Shown here: positions 23,655-35,546 of the stretch, piece after piece | How positions within the stretch are numbered: position 1 is the stretch's first letter | How the letters are laid out: every line of letters begins with the position of its first letter | Notes under the pieces: model-generated | Told to the model about the DNA's origin: nothing | The model's database searches: none | What the model saw: only the letters and a program-made list of their open reading frames with translations | Made by a program: the position numbers and the translations under genes | NCBI GenBank assembly: GCA_002105175.1 | Contig: MCGE01000028.1 | Location: 186,001 to 250,000, forward strand | Reading direction: 5' to 3' | Origin: Absidia repens | Lineage: Eukaryota > Mucoromycota > Mucoromycetes > Mucorales > Cunninghamellaceae | Length of the DNA: 64,000 bases

Positions 23655-26515
23655 ATGCCACCAAAGAAACAACAAAGCAATGACAAAGCAGCCTTGTCTA
23701 CCGCCCAAGAAGAAGAAATGAGTTCGGCTCTCATTGCAAAACTATTGGCTCAAGATGCTATGCACGGTGGTGGAAGTGATTACTATGCCGAATACAGCAA
23801 CGATAATCATCAATATGATCGGTATCGAGATACCGCTGACGATAACGATAATAGCTATGAAGACGAAAGTGATGACTATGCTCCCAAAGGATCCAGAAAA
23901 CCCAAAAAGACAAAGGTGAAGAGAGCAGAATGTAAGTACAAGGTAAAATTGGTGATCATTGGATGGCAGAAAGTCACTAACATATTATTTTTCTACTAAC
24001 AAGCACAACCACTTGGAAGGAAACGAAAAAAGGTACCAATGGACAACATTATCGACTCAAACTTATCACCGAATTCAACTTTGGACAATTCCCAATCATC
24101 AGAACTCGACAGTAGTGCTACCAAAACCGGAAAGATCAAGAAACCGAAGAAGGCCCTGCCACCTGGCTTCAACACTGGTGTCTATACCGAAGGTGAAGAA
24201 AAATTGTTTTTGGAGGGATTGGATACTTATGGAAGAAGTTGGGGTGATGTAAGCACAAATGATAGATCTTGTGTATATGAAATAGATCACTTATTTGAAT
24301 CATATTTCCTTTTACTATTATTATTATTATATATTGACATAGTTGGCGAAACATATGGGCACTCGGGATTCCAATTCTGTCAGAAGTCATGCTCAAAAGC
24401 ATTTTATCAAATTATATAGAGATAATCTACCTCTGCCAGATAAGGTAAGATGGCGACTATAGCACGAATAATGAAATTAGAGCTTCATTCAAAACTGATA
24501 TGACAACGTCTGTTATTGATTTAGGTCAAAGAATCTGGTGATGGCTTTACTCTCTCTGGAAAACCGTTGGATCCTGATTCTGCTGCTGCTAAATCTTACT
24601 TGAATCGTGCTGCGCTGGGAACAAAGGTTACGAAAACTGCAAACGACACAACAAAAGCTACGAAATCAACTGATCGTCCGCCAACTGATTCCAGTGAACC
24701 CATGGAACTTACTAACCAGGAAGGTTGTGTGGAATGTACCGAATCACTGCAGATACCAGAATTAGCGACCACAGGAACAAACTCTGGAGGTGAATCTTTG
24801 GCACCATTACCGATTTCAACCTCGAGCTGTCAAATATCTACACCAACTGAACAGACATTATCAACTCCAGCAAGCAAAATCGAAAAATCCCCACCAAAAT
24901 CAAAATTGTAAAAAAGCACACTATTTATATTAAATGTCAACAAATCAAATTATCGTATATACTCATGTATTATATTTTAGGGCAAAGGGATCTGTACAGC
25001 ACATCGATCAGAAAAATCCCCCCAGTGAAGCAACCTACAAAGGTGATGGACGAACAAATTATGCATCATCCAGACTCCGAAGACCTAGAAGTACAAAATC
25101 TATCAACTATCAGCATTTGACTAGTAGCAGGTAAATAAACAATCCAAAAAAAAAAAAAAAAAAAAAAAAAAAAGTGGGTCATACTGTAGGATCTGTGATC
25201 TGTGTTTTGATATTTTTTTTTTTTTGTTTATTTGTAGTGATCCTTTGACGATGGTGAAATGCGAACCATTCGATGGAAAACCAGGATCCAATTCACCTGG
25301 AGCGCAACCTTTTGAAATGACCGTTCACTCAAATGTTCTTTTGACGATGGATTTCCACTCACACTTGATGTCGACTGAAATCATCGGTTTTTTGGCGGGA
25401 GAATGGGATAAAACAACAAAACGCAAGTACAATAATAACAATCAAACAAAGATCGTTCTCATAATTTAATTTTCTATATTTATAGGCATTTCGGTGAAAG
25501 AAGCTTACCCTTGCCGATCTCTGAATACTGGTCAAAATGAAGTCAATGTTGAAATGGATCCTACAAGCGCCATCGAAACCCGCCAATTGATTGAAGAAAA
25601 GAACATGGTCGTTGTTGGTTGGTATCACTCTCATCCAACATTTGTTCCTGATCCCAGTTTGGTGGACATTGAAAATCAGTGCAATTACCAAAAACTATGC
25701 AGAGATGAATGTCATACAACAGACGATACCTGTGCAATTTCTTCGTTCCACGACAGTCAAACTCCAACAACAGCAACACCTTCGGCATCATCATCTTTAT
25801 CAACATGTTCGTTTTCATCACAATCGCTACAAGAAATGAACGATGATATCCAAAGATCCCAAGATACAGCAAATAGCGACAAAAAATCGGCCCAAGGATT
25901 ATCATCCCCCGTGATTGAACCATTTGTAGGTGCGATCGTTGGACCCTATGATCCTCTTCTTCCCGGCTCCGCTTCTGTCATCAACTGGTTCCACGTTGGA
26001 AGTGATTGGAACGATCGTAGAACACCCAAACAACTGATTTATGACTTGGAAGAAGATTTGCAACTCACAATGGAAGACCAACATCGTCTGGTATGTAGAA
26101 TATAGATATAAGAAAATGAAAAAGAACGACTCACTTTTTTCTTCTTCTTCAATTGAAGCTCCGATTGACAATGGAATATCAATCATCCCCCGAGAAGGTG
26201 AATTTCCGTGAATGTTGGAGACAAGATACTGATGAAACCAAATTGGAAAAGCTTATCAAAAGTCTTGCTACAAGAATGCCGTGGATTCAAAAACAATTAC
26301 TCAAAATACAACGTCAACAACAAGATGTTGCTGTGGCTGCACTATCAAAAAACGTGAATGATATAACGATGACGGGTGACCAGCCTCTCTCCAATGACAA
26401 AGGTGATTCTATGATGGAAGAACAAGGGTCTGACAATGACAATGATTCTGGTCATGGTGGAAATGTGGTGGATAGCTTTTTGGAAAAGGTGCAAGCAACT
26501 TTGAAAGATTGGTGA
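23655..26515 (+). CDS. MYSM1-like SANT + JAMM (MPN+) histone deubiquitinase
   Basis: Eight exons join in phase: 23655-23931, 24004-24248, 24343-24444, 24525-24907, 24981-25130, 25238-25422, 25486-26090 and 26159-26515, giving 767 residues. A Myb/SANT domain lies at about residues 150-200 (TEGEEKLFLEGLDTYG...SVRSHAQKHF). A JAMM metalloprotease domain begins near 400, with the zinc-binding set complete: a glutamate in STEIIGFLAGEW, then HSHP near 495-498 with the conserved Ser and Asp in PDPSLVD. The combination matches MYSM1, the zinc enzyme that removes ubiquitin from histone H2A in animals. No SWIRM domain, which animal MYSM1 has between the two, is recognisable. A Ser/Thr/Gln-rich insertion of about 80 residues splits the catalytic domain after the active-site loop. 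Intron 6 is GC-AG (GCAAGT donor at 25423). Confidence 0.92.
25423..25485 (+). other. GC-AG intron in the MYSM1-like gene
   Basis: The donor reads C|GCAAGTAC and the acceptor TTTATAG|GC. This junction alone joins DKTTKR to ISVKEAYPCRS in frame. The nearest GT (four bases further, GTACAA) would shift the frame into a stop. Apart from the C at position 2, the donor is a perfect match to the strong consensus, as is typical for GC-AG introns. Confidence 0.85.
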
Positions 26516-26757
26516 ATTTTTTGTATAGACGATCTCTAGAAATGAATTATCTTTAGATTTATTATAGACATTCCTTTATTGCTCTGTTTTTGTTTTTGGT
26601 TTTATTTTTGCCATGCATTGTATCAATAAATATACACATATTATTTATTTTATTGTCTTATTGATTGATGATATGGAATATAGAAAGGGGAATACAACAT
26701 GATGACTTCGGATTACATGTTTGACAGGGATTTGATTTTGTGGACAGTGAGCATAGA

Positions 26758-27785
26758 TAAGTTTTAAATCCCGCACAGATGATTATTTATATGCTGATAT
26801 TATTTTTTCGCTTACCTTCCTTCCTTTCTCTTTTTTTTTTTTCTTTAACCATTTAACTTCTATGAAGTCATGTTTAGCTTAGAATAGTGTCAGGACTAGT
26901 TTAGAAGAGTTTTCAGATCAGGGATTACAAGATGCAAGGGGGAACCTTTTCATTTTGGATTCTGGATTCTGGACCAACTTCAGTTGGCTTGTTGGAGCCT
27001 TCATTAGCTTAGCTTAGTGTCAATTTATCCACAGTTTGTCTAAATATGAATAAAATATGTCTTCTTTTACCTTTTTCAATATAAAAATGTCCCGTTCGTC
27101 CTTTTCATGCATTGTATAAAAGATCCCCCCTTTTTTTTTACAACGCCTTTTGATTAATGTTGACTGTTTGTTGTTGTGCTTTTGTAAAGATATCACTTTA
27201 TTTTTTGTCCAGCGATGTACGACTGTGCAGGATATAGGCATATTTTTTATAGCTGTACCATTATATTAGTGTTGACCGCTCTTAAGAACTCGTATTATAC
27301 TCCCTCACGCTTATCCCTAGCTTTTCCATTATATCGCTTATTATGTTGCTCTTCTCGTTAGTTTTAGTATCTACCACTATGCTTCAATAAAACGTTCTTT
27401 TGTTAACAATTCTCTGTTTCATATTATAATGAGCATTGTCGCTATTATAACTGTTTCGCGAGTGTCCTATGAACACTCACTTTCTATTTCACCCACTACG
27501 ACTATTTTTTACCTAGTGCTCGAAGGACTAGTTTGCAGTTTGGATAACCTAAAAATGTGGCAATATTCCTGCTCGACCAGTTATAAAAATGAATATAGGT
27601 CGTGCTGTGCGTGTAGCTATTGTTCCAGAGCATTTGGACTGCCTTCTAGATCATCTACGACTACTACTCCTCCTCCAAAGCTTCAGCGATTGCTTGACAT
27701 TTTTAGGTCGCTTAGTATGTATAGTATGTAGCGTGGTCGTATTCCCCCTCTAACCGTAATATCAATCGACCTACTATAAGGATCC
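26758..27785 (+). repeat. Interspersed repeat, copy C (subfamily 1, near full length)
   Basis: Left motif TTTTAAATCCCGCACAGATGA near 26762, then a T/C tract, AGTGTCAGGACTAGTTTAGA near 26886, TTTCAGATCAGGGATTACAAGATGC, the CCTTTTCATTTTGGATTC block and ATGAATAAAATATG near 27045. A long tail follows with GTTTTAGTATCTACC near 27361, TTCAATAAAACG, ATTTCACCCACTACGACTA near 27487, TTCCTGCTCGACCAG near 27566, and GCTTGACATTTTTAGGTCGCTTA near 27691. The tail blocks recur in the same order in copy G (52300-52720), fixing a length of about 1 kb. Confidence 0.82.
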
Positions 27786-28289
27786 ATATTAATAATCCCC
27801 GGAATAACAATACTTTTCCGGTAAACATCGATTGTCGTCTGTGAAATATCGTAATTCCAAACTATTCCAAGCTTTTTTTGAGGAGTCCTCCTGGGCATCA
27901 TCCATTTTAGGAGTAGGGGGACGTTGTATGCAAATTGGGATAGACCACTTATACAGGTGAGAGAGAGCGTTTTGAGCTATTAACGTGGAAGATAGAGCTG
28001 AACCAGGAAAGTATTGCATTTTGAGTCCAGAAAGTTGGGGTGGCTATGTAGCTTGGTAGAAGGCTAAACGTGAACAAGGAAACTCCACCTTTCAATGACA
28101 TTTCATGCGGTAAACGAGTATTAACTATATAAAAATATCTACAAACAATTCCCATTGACTTTGACGGACCCTAAATACTGGCAATGCACAATAAAAACAA
28201 TAGAATCACCTAACGAAATACTCTTGCGCGTAACCCATGCCGGAAACACACATCAAAAACGCACTGCAAGTGGTCTATTACAGATAGCA

Positions 28290-28632
28290 TGAAGTAAACT
28301 TTGAGAAGGACTATAAATGGATATCTTTATGGATGCATAGCAACAGCCAATATTAATCTAAGGGAGTGATATTGCAAAACAGGGACATATTTCATTGAAG
28401 CAAGTAAAAAGGAGCAAGTTTTATTCAGATGTAGAAACAAACTGTGGACAACTAACACTAAACTAAGCTAATGAAGACTGCAAAAAGCCAACTAAGGATG
28501 GCCCAAAATCCTGGATCCAAAATGAAAGGTTTTCCCCATGCATCTTGTAATCCCTGATCTGAAGACCCTCCTAAACTAGTCCCGACACTATCCTAAGTCC
28601 AACAAGACCTCGTAGAAGTTAAATGGTGAAGC

Positions 28633-28676
<44 letters not shown>

Positions 28677-28785
28677 AAAAAAAAGCAACCACGTATGTGG
28701 GACTCGAAATGTTTCTGTGAGGGCATTTTTCTCAGAAAGAAGCACGAAAAATTCGGGGCTGGAAAAAATAACCTAGTTCTTTTCA
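28290..28785 (-). repeat. Interspersed repeat, copy D (subfamily 1, inverted)
   Basis: On the minus strand it shows CCACATACGTGG near 28695, the core AGTGTCGGGACTAGTTTAGG near 28575-28594, TCAGATCAGGGATTACAAGATG near 28543-28562, CCTTTCATTTTGGATCCAGG and TGAATAAAACTTGC near 28415-28430. Further left it has a block matching copy B (AAAGATATCCATTTATAG, about 28313-28330). It lies opposite copy C, so the two could form an inverted pair about 2 kb across. Borders are approximate. Confidence 0.78.
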
Positions 28786-28883
28786 GTCTCTTTATTTTTT
28801 TATTCTGCTCTTCAATTAAACTTTCTTTATCATTATTTGCCATTTTGCTCTAATACCCCTTGTTTGATATCACCTTCTGAAAA

Positions 28884-30932
28884 ATGGTGAAACTTTTCAG
28901 GGATTGGCTCGAACTGGTTATGGTTTGGTTGTGGCGATTGACTGAAGAATCGTTCTGGCTACATCTCTTCGGGGAACGTCTCTTTAACTTGGTGAAAAGA
29001 TATTTTGGCAATGATGTTGTTCTATGCGGCATGTTATTTTATATTACTCGTAAGTTTGATAATATAAGAAAAACAAAAATGATACTTTTATCACTGTATT
29101 CTCAAACATGTTTCTCATATAGCGATGATTGGTGGTCCATTCAACAAAATGCTCAGCACTGGCACAACAAAGTTTTACGGTTATTGGTACTCAACCATCA
29201 AGATTAATCAAAAAGAATCAGCTGTTTACACTGCCATCCAAAGTTTCATTGCTTCTCAGTTGGACGAAAAAGACTTTCGAAACGTAGAAGCCAAAATCGT
29301 GGAAAATACAACGTCTAATGACTTCTACGACGAACGCGACGGTCCGCAGCAGGCGCCCAAACTGGAACTCTTCCCATGTAAGTTTTGGATTCCGAAATAG
29401 GTAAAAGTACGCTCATATATCTAATGTCTTTTTTTTTTTTTTTTTGTTTCCTGGAATGATAGCCGAAAAGAATCAAGAGTTTTACTATAAAGGACACAAG
29501 ATTTGGGTTAACATCACCAAGGAAGCGCCGGACTCTTTTGAAAACGTGGATATGTATGGAAGCCAACTCTCAGATGTTTTGAACATGGTGAATCAAGTCA
29601 ATGTTATGTCTATTACAATGAAAACCCGCCAAACATCTTTGCTACATGGATTTTTGGAGGAATGGATTGAAACACAGCACAAGAAGAAATATGGACAGGT
29701 AAGTTTACTGAAAAGGGTTTACTTTGTGGTTCTGCAGTACTCATTTGATGTCTTTTACTTGACTTTTAGATGACCATTTATAAAAGCTCAACTACTCGCT
29801 ATTCTGGCAGTTCCTGGATCCAAGTAGGGACTAAGGCGTTGCGATCTTTCGATTCTGTGTTTTTAAAAGACGGCCAAAAGGAAACGTTGTTAAACGGTAA
29901 GGTTTTATCAATAGACGATCACGATCCTGGATTTATGAAAGTAGGTACTGAACCACGTTTTTTTTTTTTTTTTTTTTTTTTTTTTTGATAGATATCCAGC
30001 TCTTTCGGCAACGTGAACAATGGTATACCAAGTTAGGTCTTCCTTATCGTCGTGGATATCTTCTTCGTGGTCCAGCTGGAACTGGGAAAACTACATGTGT
30101 ACAGTCAATTGCTAGCAAGTTGAATATGAATGTAGCCATCCTCAGTATCACCTCACAAATGGATGACGAGCTGATTCAATATCTCTTACGAACAATGCCT
30201 TACAACAGTATATTATTGATTGAAGATATCGACCACTGCTCTGGATTCAAAAGCAAAGGCAAAAAAGAAATATCAGACAATGGTTCCAATAATTCTGGTC
30301 AACCTCAACTATCCATGACTGGGATACTCAACGCTTTGGATGGTGTCACGGCTCAGGAAGGCTCCATGATTTTTATGAGCTGCAACAATATGGACGACAT
30401 TGAACCTGCTCTGCTGCGACCTGGAAGGATTGATATCAAGATGGAATTGGGTTATGCGGATCGGGGCCAAATCAAGGCTATGTACCATCGGTTTATGGAC
30501 AAGGAGGAGGATGATCGGGTTGAAACTGCTGCAACTGGTGCTTTCAACTGGGACGCCAACAAACCGAATCAAAATGATGTGAAAATGACCAAAATAGCCT
30601 CAAACTCCTCATCCCTCTCGACATCATCAACAATGACTTCAAAGGATACCGAAAATGACAAGGACATGATTGTTGTTGATGGTGGCTGCAACTCGGATGA
30701 CAACAACATTACAACCATTGCTGATGTGGACCAGTTTGCCAATGCAATTCCTTCCGACTATGTGACGCCTGCTGAATTACAAAACTTTTTTATTTGTCAC
30801 TTGGACGTAATTGAAGCTAGCTCAAATCCTATCCAATGTATCATTGGACTTGTGCCTGCCTTTTTGGAAACGGTGAAGGCGGATCGAGCTCATGCGGAAA
30901 AGCATCATGACAATGGAAAGCCAAATGAATAG
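28884..30932 (+). CDS. BCS1-like mitochondrial AAA ATPase
   Basis: Five exons join in phase: 28884-29049, 29123-29377, 29463-29698, 29770-29896 and 29992-30932, giving 574 residues. A hydrophobic segment near residues 45-62 (VVLCGMLFYI) is followed by a BCS1-type N-terminal domain. An AAA domain follows with PYRRGYLLRGPAGTGKTT (Walker A near 288-295), ILLIEDID (Walker B near 335-343), CNN sensor 1 and LLRPGRID. Bcs1 extracts the folded Rieske protein across the inner mitochondrial membrane for complex III. Fungi also carry many BCS1-like paralogues, and the GPAGTGKT form rather than the usual GPPGSGK, plus a low-complexity Ser/Thr/Asp-rich insertion after the AAA core, points to a paralogue. 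Intron 4 contains a poly(T) run next to its acceptor. Confidence 0.88.
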
Positions 30933-31333
30933 AATGATTATCACTGGTGTTTATGTATATAGTGTATTGTCTAGTTTTAGTTTATTTATCATACCTAGTT
31001 GCGATTATTCCTAGTTTAGTTTTTATTTTTATTTCTTTTGAAAGACCGACCAAATAATAAAGACAGTTTGAATTGATAAAAAAGAAAAAGACATGTTGTT
31101 TATTTGAATGTTGATATAGAATTATATATATATAAGAGGGGGAAATCATATGGGGCAAAAAAGGTGCATGTAAATGACACCAATGAAGAAGGCAATCATA
31201 AGAAAAAGGGAAGTGATCATAAAAGGGTACTGAAAAAAATATAAAAATAGGGGCAAATATAAACAATGTAAATGAAACTATGTATAAACTAAATAAACAC
31301 GTATATCAAGGGGGAGGAGAGTAATTAATTAGA
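30933..31333. other. Convergent 3' intergenic region
   Basis: AT-rich spacer between the BCS1-like gene and the minus-strand zinc protein gene. It carries an AATAAA near 31055 and a TA repeat near 31121-31132. No gene was recognised. Confidence 0.6.
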
Positions 31334-33180
31334 CTATACTGAAGGGTGATGGTGTTGTTGGTGTTGATGAGACAATATATCCATAGAGCCAGTAGGTGAT
31401 TGTAAAGCATAAAATCCCGGGGATGATGATGAGGACGATGGTAGTGAGTATGAATAATGATACGGTTGTGAAGTAGTGTTTTCCAATTTGGTATCATCCG
31501 TCAATAAATTCTCACTATCCATTGAAGACGCAAGTGGGTGTATCTGATACTGATTTTTCTGATATTCATATTGTTGTTGTTGTTGTTGTTGCTGCTGCTC
31601 AACTGCCGCATATTCAGCTGATATTGATGATGATGTTGAATGTGCTGACGGTGAATGTATCGGTGATGATTGTTGGTAAGATCCTGAATACATGACTGCG
31701 GGAGCCGAGTTTACAGATGCAAAACTATCGTTCCTGGTGTTGTCATGATCACCCAAGTAAGAGGAAACGTAATCAGGAGCATTGATGGTAGCTGGAGCGT
31801 AAGTATTCTGCTGGTGGTCCGTTCCAGGAGCAAAAAAATCACGAGATGGCGCCTGCGAGTAGTAGTAAAAAGGTGTCCCAGGTTCCATCCATTGAGTTGA
31901 AACAACAGAGGCAGCTGCTGTGGTGGCGATAGATGCGGCAATAGTGGGAGTACTTGAGTTCAGCGAATGGTCGCTATGTTGATGTTGATGTGAAGAATCA
32001 CTCCATGCTGCTGCTGATTGTTGTGATTTTGTTGAAGAGGTTCCTCGGTCGCCAAGGTGATAAGGATGTGCTGATGAATAATGATGTTGATGATGCTGAT
32101 ACTGACTCTGGTGGCAATTCGTCAGGCTATTTGATTTGAGTGTTGACTGATGATCAAAACATAATGCTGATTTGTTGATATTAGACTTCGATGTTTTTGG
32201 CAATGTCGGCTGATGGTTGAGATGCGTTGATTGCTGGCGAGAGGGTTTACTGAGGTGTCCATTTCGACGAGATATACAGAAGGGACAACGACGAACAAAA
32301 CGAGCAATCAGTTCTTTTGGGATCCATGAATATTGTTTTCGTACCTTCCATATTGTAAAAAAAAAAAAAAAAAAAAGGAGGAAGAAAGGGGTTAATACCT
32401 TTTTTTTTAATTTTTATATTTTTGTTAAAAGCTTACCAAAGCCGATGTTTTATCCCTGCCACCATGATGAGCATCCCGATGCGCCCGAATAAGTATAGGA
32501 TAAATTTGCTCCTGCGTAGCCACTGGTTTACCATCATGACACACCATCCAAGTAAGGGAAGATGGATCTTGGGGTTGTGATTCGACCTTGATGCGTGAGA
32601 GTTGAAACATTTTTTTCACCCAGAATCGGAATTGGGCTGTGCTAATGGCAGTATTTCGAGGATCTTTCAACACCTGAAGAATCAATGTGTATCTTTGTTG
32701 GTCTACAAGTGCCTTGTCCCTTTTCTTGGTTGAGAGATTTTGGAGATAGTCTTGTACAATAGCATCAAATGTTTGAGGTGAAGGGTATTGATATTGGTCA
32801 TACAGGTAATGCAAATCCATAGCTGAGAAATTTGAGGTTGGTGACAAAGGAGATGAAGCAGGCGAAGAAGAAGAAGATGATGACGGAGAAGCGGAGGGTG
32901 TTGTATCCATAAATTGGGAATCCTCTTTTTCATTGACTGACTGAGATTGTTGATGATCACTGTCGCCAAGGTGATAATTCGCTGTATCAGCTGAAACGGA
33001 AGACGTATGAGTGTGATTGTTTTTGTAGGAATGAGTCGGTGAACAAGGTAAAATGGAGAGAGGATGAGGAGGGGATGAGGTGTAAGTGGGTGATAAGCGC
33101 TGAACTAAATTTGGGTAAATAAGAGTGGAATGAAGATCAGTATGAAGCGAGAGACGCGGTTTGGAATTCATCGGCATCAT
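31334..33180 (-). CDS. Protein with integrase-type HHCC zinc-binding domain
   Basis: Two exons, 33180-32437 and 32344-31334, give 584 residues. The N-terminal 140 residues are Ser/Pro/His-rich. A conserved central block (about 150-300) ends in a retroviral/Ty3-integrase-like HHCC zinc-binding motif: HRDAH (H-x3-H) followed about 30 residues later by CPFC (C-x2-C). The single intron falls inside this motif. No integrase catalytic core (D,D-35-E), reverse transcriptase or LTRs are nearby, so this is a host gene rather than an active element. The C-terminal 280 residues are low-complexity Ser, Gln, His and Tyr with a seven-to-eight Gln run, typical of transcriptional regulators. Its function is unknown; a DNA- or protein-binding role is inference. 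Confidence 0.82.
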
Positions 33181-34410
33181 GGTAAGTTAAAACAAAGGAT
33201 GGGGTAAAACGAGTATGACAGATATAAAAAAAAGGTACAGTATTAAAAAAGTAAAACAACTTGATTTGATTCTTTTAAAATACAACAGGGAAAAAGGAGA
33301 AAGGGTTTTTTAAAAAAAAGAAAAGAAGAAAGAAAGAAGCGAAAATGAAAAATGAAAAAAGATTCACAATTAAGGAGAATGGCGGACTTTTTTGCCCGCC
33401 AAATATTTCACCTGCGGGATTTAAATAAATGCCATCATTAAATATACGTTTTAGGAATGAGGAAGTATCCAAAGCAACCTGTAAAACAATATACGTCAAT
33501 AAAATGGTCTATTGAATACTTCTTTATCACTTTGTAAAAGGAAATAAATGTTTCATTAACTGGGTTTATGACTAATTGTTTCCATCTTCTCTTCATAGCT
33601 TCCTCTTCTTATTCTATTGAAATAAATAAATCAGATCATCATTAGAAAAGTATAACACATGGATATTAAAAACACGGGGAAGGGGAAAAATGGTGCAACA
33701 CAGGGACAACAGGAGGTTAAGGTGCATTTTTTTCAGGGGCTCCTTCAACATATACGAGGTTTCCTCCCCCTGATTATGGCAATCATCATTATCATTATCA
33801 ACACCATTGTGAATGTACCATATATCTGGTTCTATATCATAAGGAACGGAATCATCATAGCATTACTTGCTTGATCGAAATAATCAGCAATATAAATAAT
33901 GATGACGATAATATAAAATAATAACAATAATGATGATATTCAATAGTATTATTTTTCAATAAAAGGAAATATGCACATGCCTTTTGCGATTGAGAGTGGA
34001 GTAAGTTCAGATTTGTTTAGTCTGTGCGTGTGATATCGAAAAACAAATGATTTTACCGCGTGATCTCCGAAACCTGAACCGATGGCTGCTAATATAAAAG
34101 TTGAGCGTGTGCGGGTGAATATTTTGTATCAATAGACTATGTATTTGTTTTTATTGGTCACAATCACAATATCATAATAGGATGTAAATATGTTTTTTTT
34201 TATTGATAAAGGTAAAATAAAAAGAATGCTACTACACTAGGACATACACAGAGAGATAAAAGATAGTATAATAACAGTATAAATAACAAAGGGTAATAAG
34301 AATAATACGACTAAAATAAATATAAATAGCAAAGAATGTCAACTTGAATGGAAGGCGAAAATATCCACACAGATGGATTAATCTATAATTTTCCAAAGAA
34401 GTTGTCAATG
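33181..34410. other. Intergenic region, promoter of the HHCC gene
   Basis: Upstream region of the HHCC protein gene and 3' flank of the RapGAP gene. It contains A/G-rich and T-rich tracts. One short plus-strand frame (33659-33874) is listed separately. A CAATAAAAGG polyadenylation-like site lies near 33957. Confidence 0.5.
33659..33874 (+). CDS. Possible small membrane protein (71 residues)
   Basis: Single open frame starting at an ATG with a polar, basic N-terminus (KNTGKGKNGATQGQQ) followed by an amphipathic turn and a long hydrophobic stretch rich in Ile (residues about 35-70) that could span a membrane once or twice. A polyadenylation-like AATAAA follows about 80 bases downstream. I do not recognise a family. 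Ile-rich AT repeats (ATCATTATC...) can produce such frames by chance, so it may not be a gene. Confidence 0.25.
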   Translation: MDIKNTGKGKNGATQGQQEVKVHFFQGLLQHIRGFLPLIMAIIIIIINTIVNVPYIWFYIIRNGIIIALLA

Positions 34411-35502
34411 TCAAAACTTATCATCAACATCGTTCCTTTTTTTACCTCGTTTTTTACCACTTTGTAAAATAGCTTGACTTGATCTTGATGGTCGAATTTC
34501 TGTGATATCCAGGACGGGTGCTGATTCCATTGTTTCTGTTGGTTGTTGTCCTAAAATTAAAAAGGTAAACAAACAAATCGTCAAACTGCCGCCTTGTACT
34601 ACTTTAATGCGCCGATCACCGCCATTTTCACCTTACCCTGATTATTAAAAGATAGTTTGGATTCATAGTTGGTCAGTAATGTATCTTGAGCACTTTTACG
34701 CCTCCCCAGGGAGCCAACAAAGCCATCTGAAGATAGCAGATCTTTCAGTAATATAGTGGGTCCGGTTGTGGGAGTCGTTCGGAAGCTTGGAAAGGATATC
34801 ACATGTGCATTCCTTGAAAGGGGTTTCATGTTGTTGTTGTTGTTATTATTGTTGTTGTTGCTGCTGCTATTGCTATTGTTCCGTTGCCGCTTTCCTTCAT
34901 TTGTATTGTTGTTGATATGTTGCATTTTTAGCGTACGTTCCACCACATTTGTCAATATTCCTTGCCGTGCACGGTCCAATGGTTTCGTAAATTTTGGTGC
35001 CTTTAAAGCAGCATACTCCGCATTGATCACTAATAGTAGTAATAATAATAAATAATGTAAGGTTTTTTATACTATTTATACATGTATTCTTTTCTTCTCT
35101 CTCTCTCTCTCTTTTTTTTTTTTTTTTTTTTACCTACATTTGGCCAGCAAAAAATCATGAAGGGAGGTTCTATCAAAAAACACTTGAGTTGATAGCGGTG
35201 GTCCAAAAAGAGGTACGTCCTTAACGCAGGTCACTTCAACCCTGATGAAGAATACAACAATTAGTATCGAATTCGCACAAACAACATATACATATCAGCC
35301 ACACACATGCCCCCTTGATTACCTCCAGCATATGCGCCCGTACCATTCCTCTTGATGCACTACTATAAATACATGTAAAAATTGAGATTTTATCGCCGCA
35401 GGATCAAAAGGTCGATTGCCATCGACAAAAACAATGCACACGATATCTATGAGAACGATTTTTTTTTTTTTTTTTTCATGGAGCGTTAGTAAGGATTTAT
35501 TA

Positions 35503-35546
<44 letters not shown>

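Larger units (their letters stand above)
26516..28883. other. Gene-poor spacer with two facing repeat copies
   Basis: The spacer holds copy C (plus) and copy D (minus) of the interspersed repeat, tail to tail, and a 38-base A run at 28634-28671. AATAAA for the MYSM1-like gene lies near 26625. The 76-codon and 74-codon frames over the poly(A) run are homopolymer artefacts. No gene was recognised. Confidence 0.6.

Noticed and set aside
28619..28853. Lysine- or phenylalanine-rich open frames over the 38-base A run
   Set aside because: They are produced by the homopolymer; the same occurs at 42271-42613, 51068-51250 and 55248-55454.
29897..29990. Continuation of BCS1-like exon 4 through GKVLSIDDHDPGFMK
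   Set aside because: Reading through ends in poly-Phe from the T run, whereas splicing at the GTAAGG donor joins LLN to DIQLF, as the family requires.
31560..31610. Short tandem TTG/CAA tract looking like a repeat array
   Set aside because: It is the polyglutamine-coding tract of the HHCC protein, not an array; no CRISPR-like repeat-spacer structure exists in the window.
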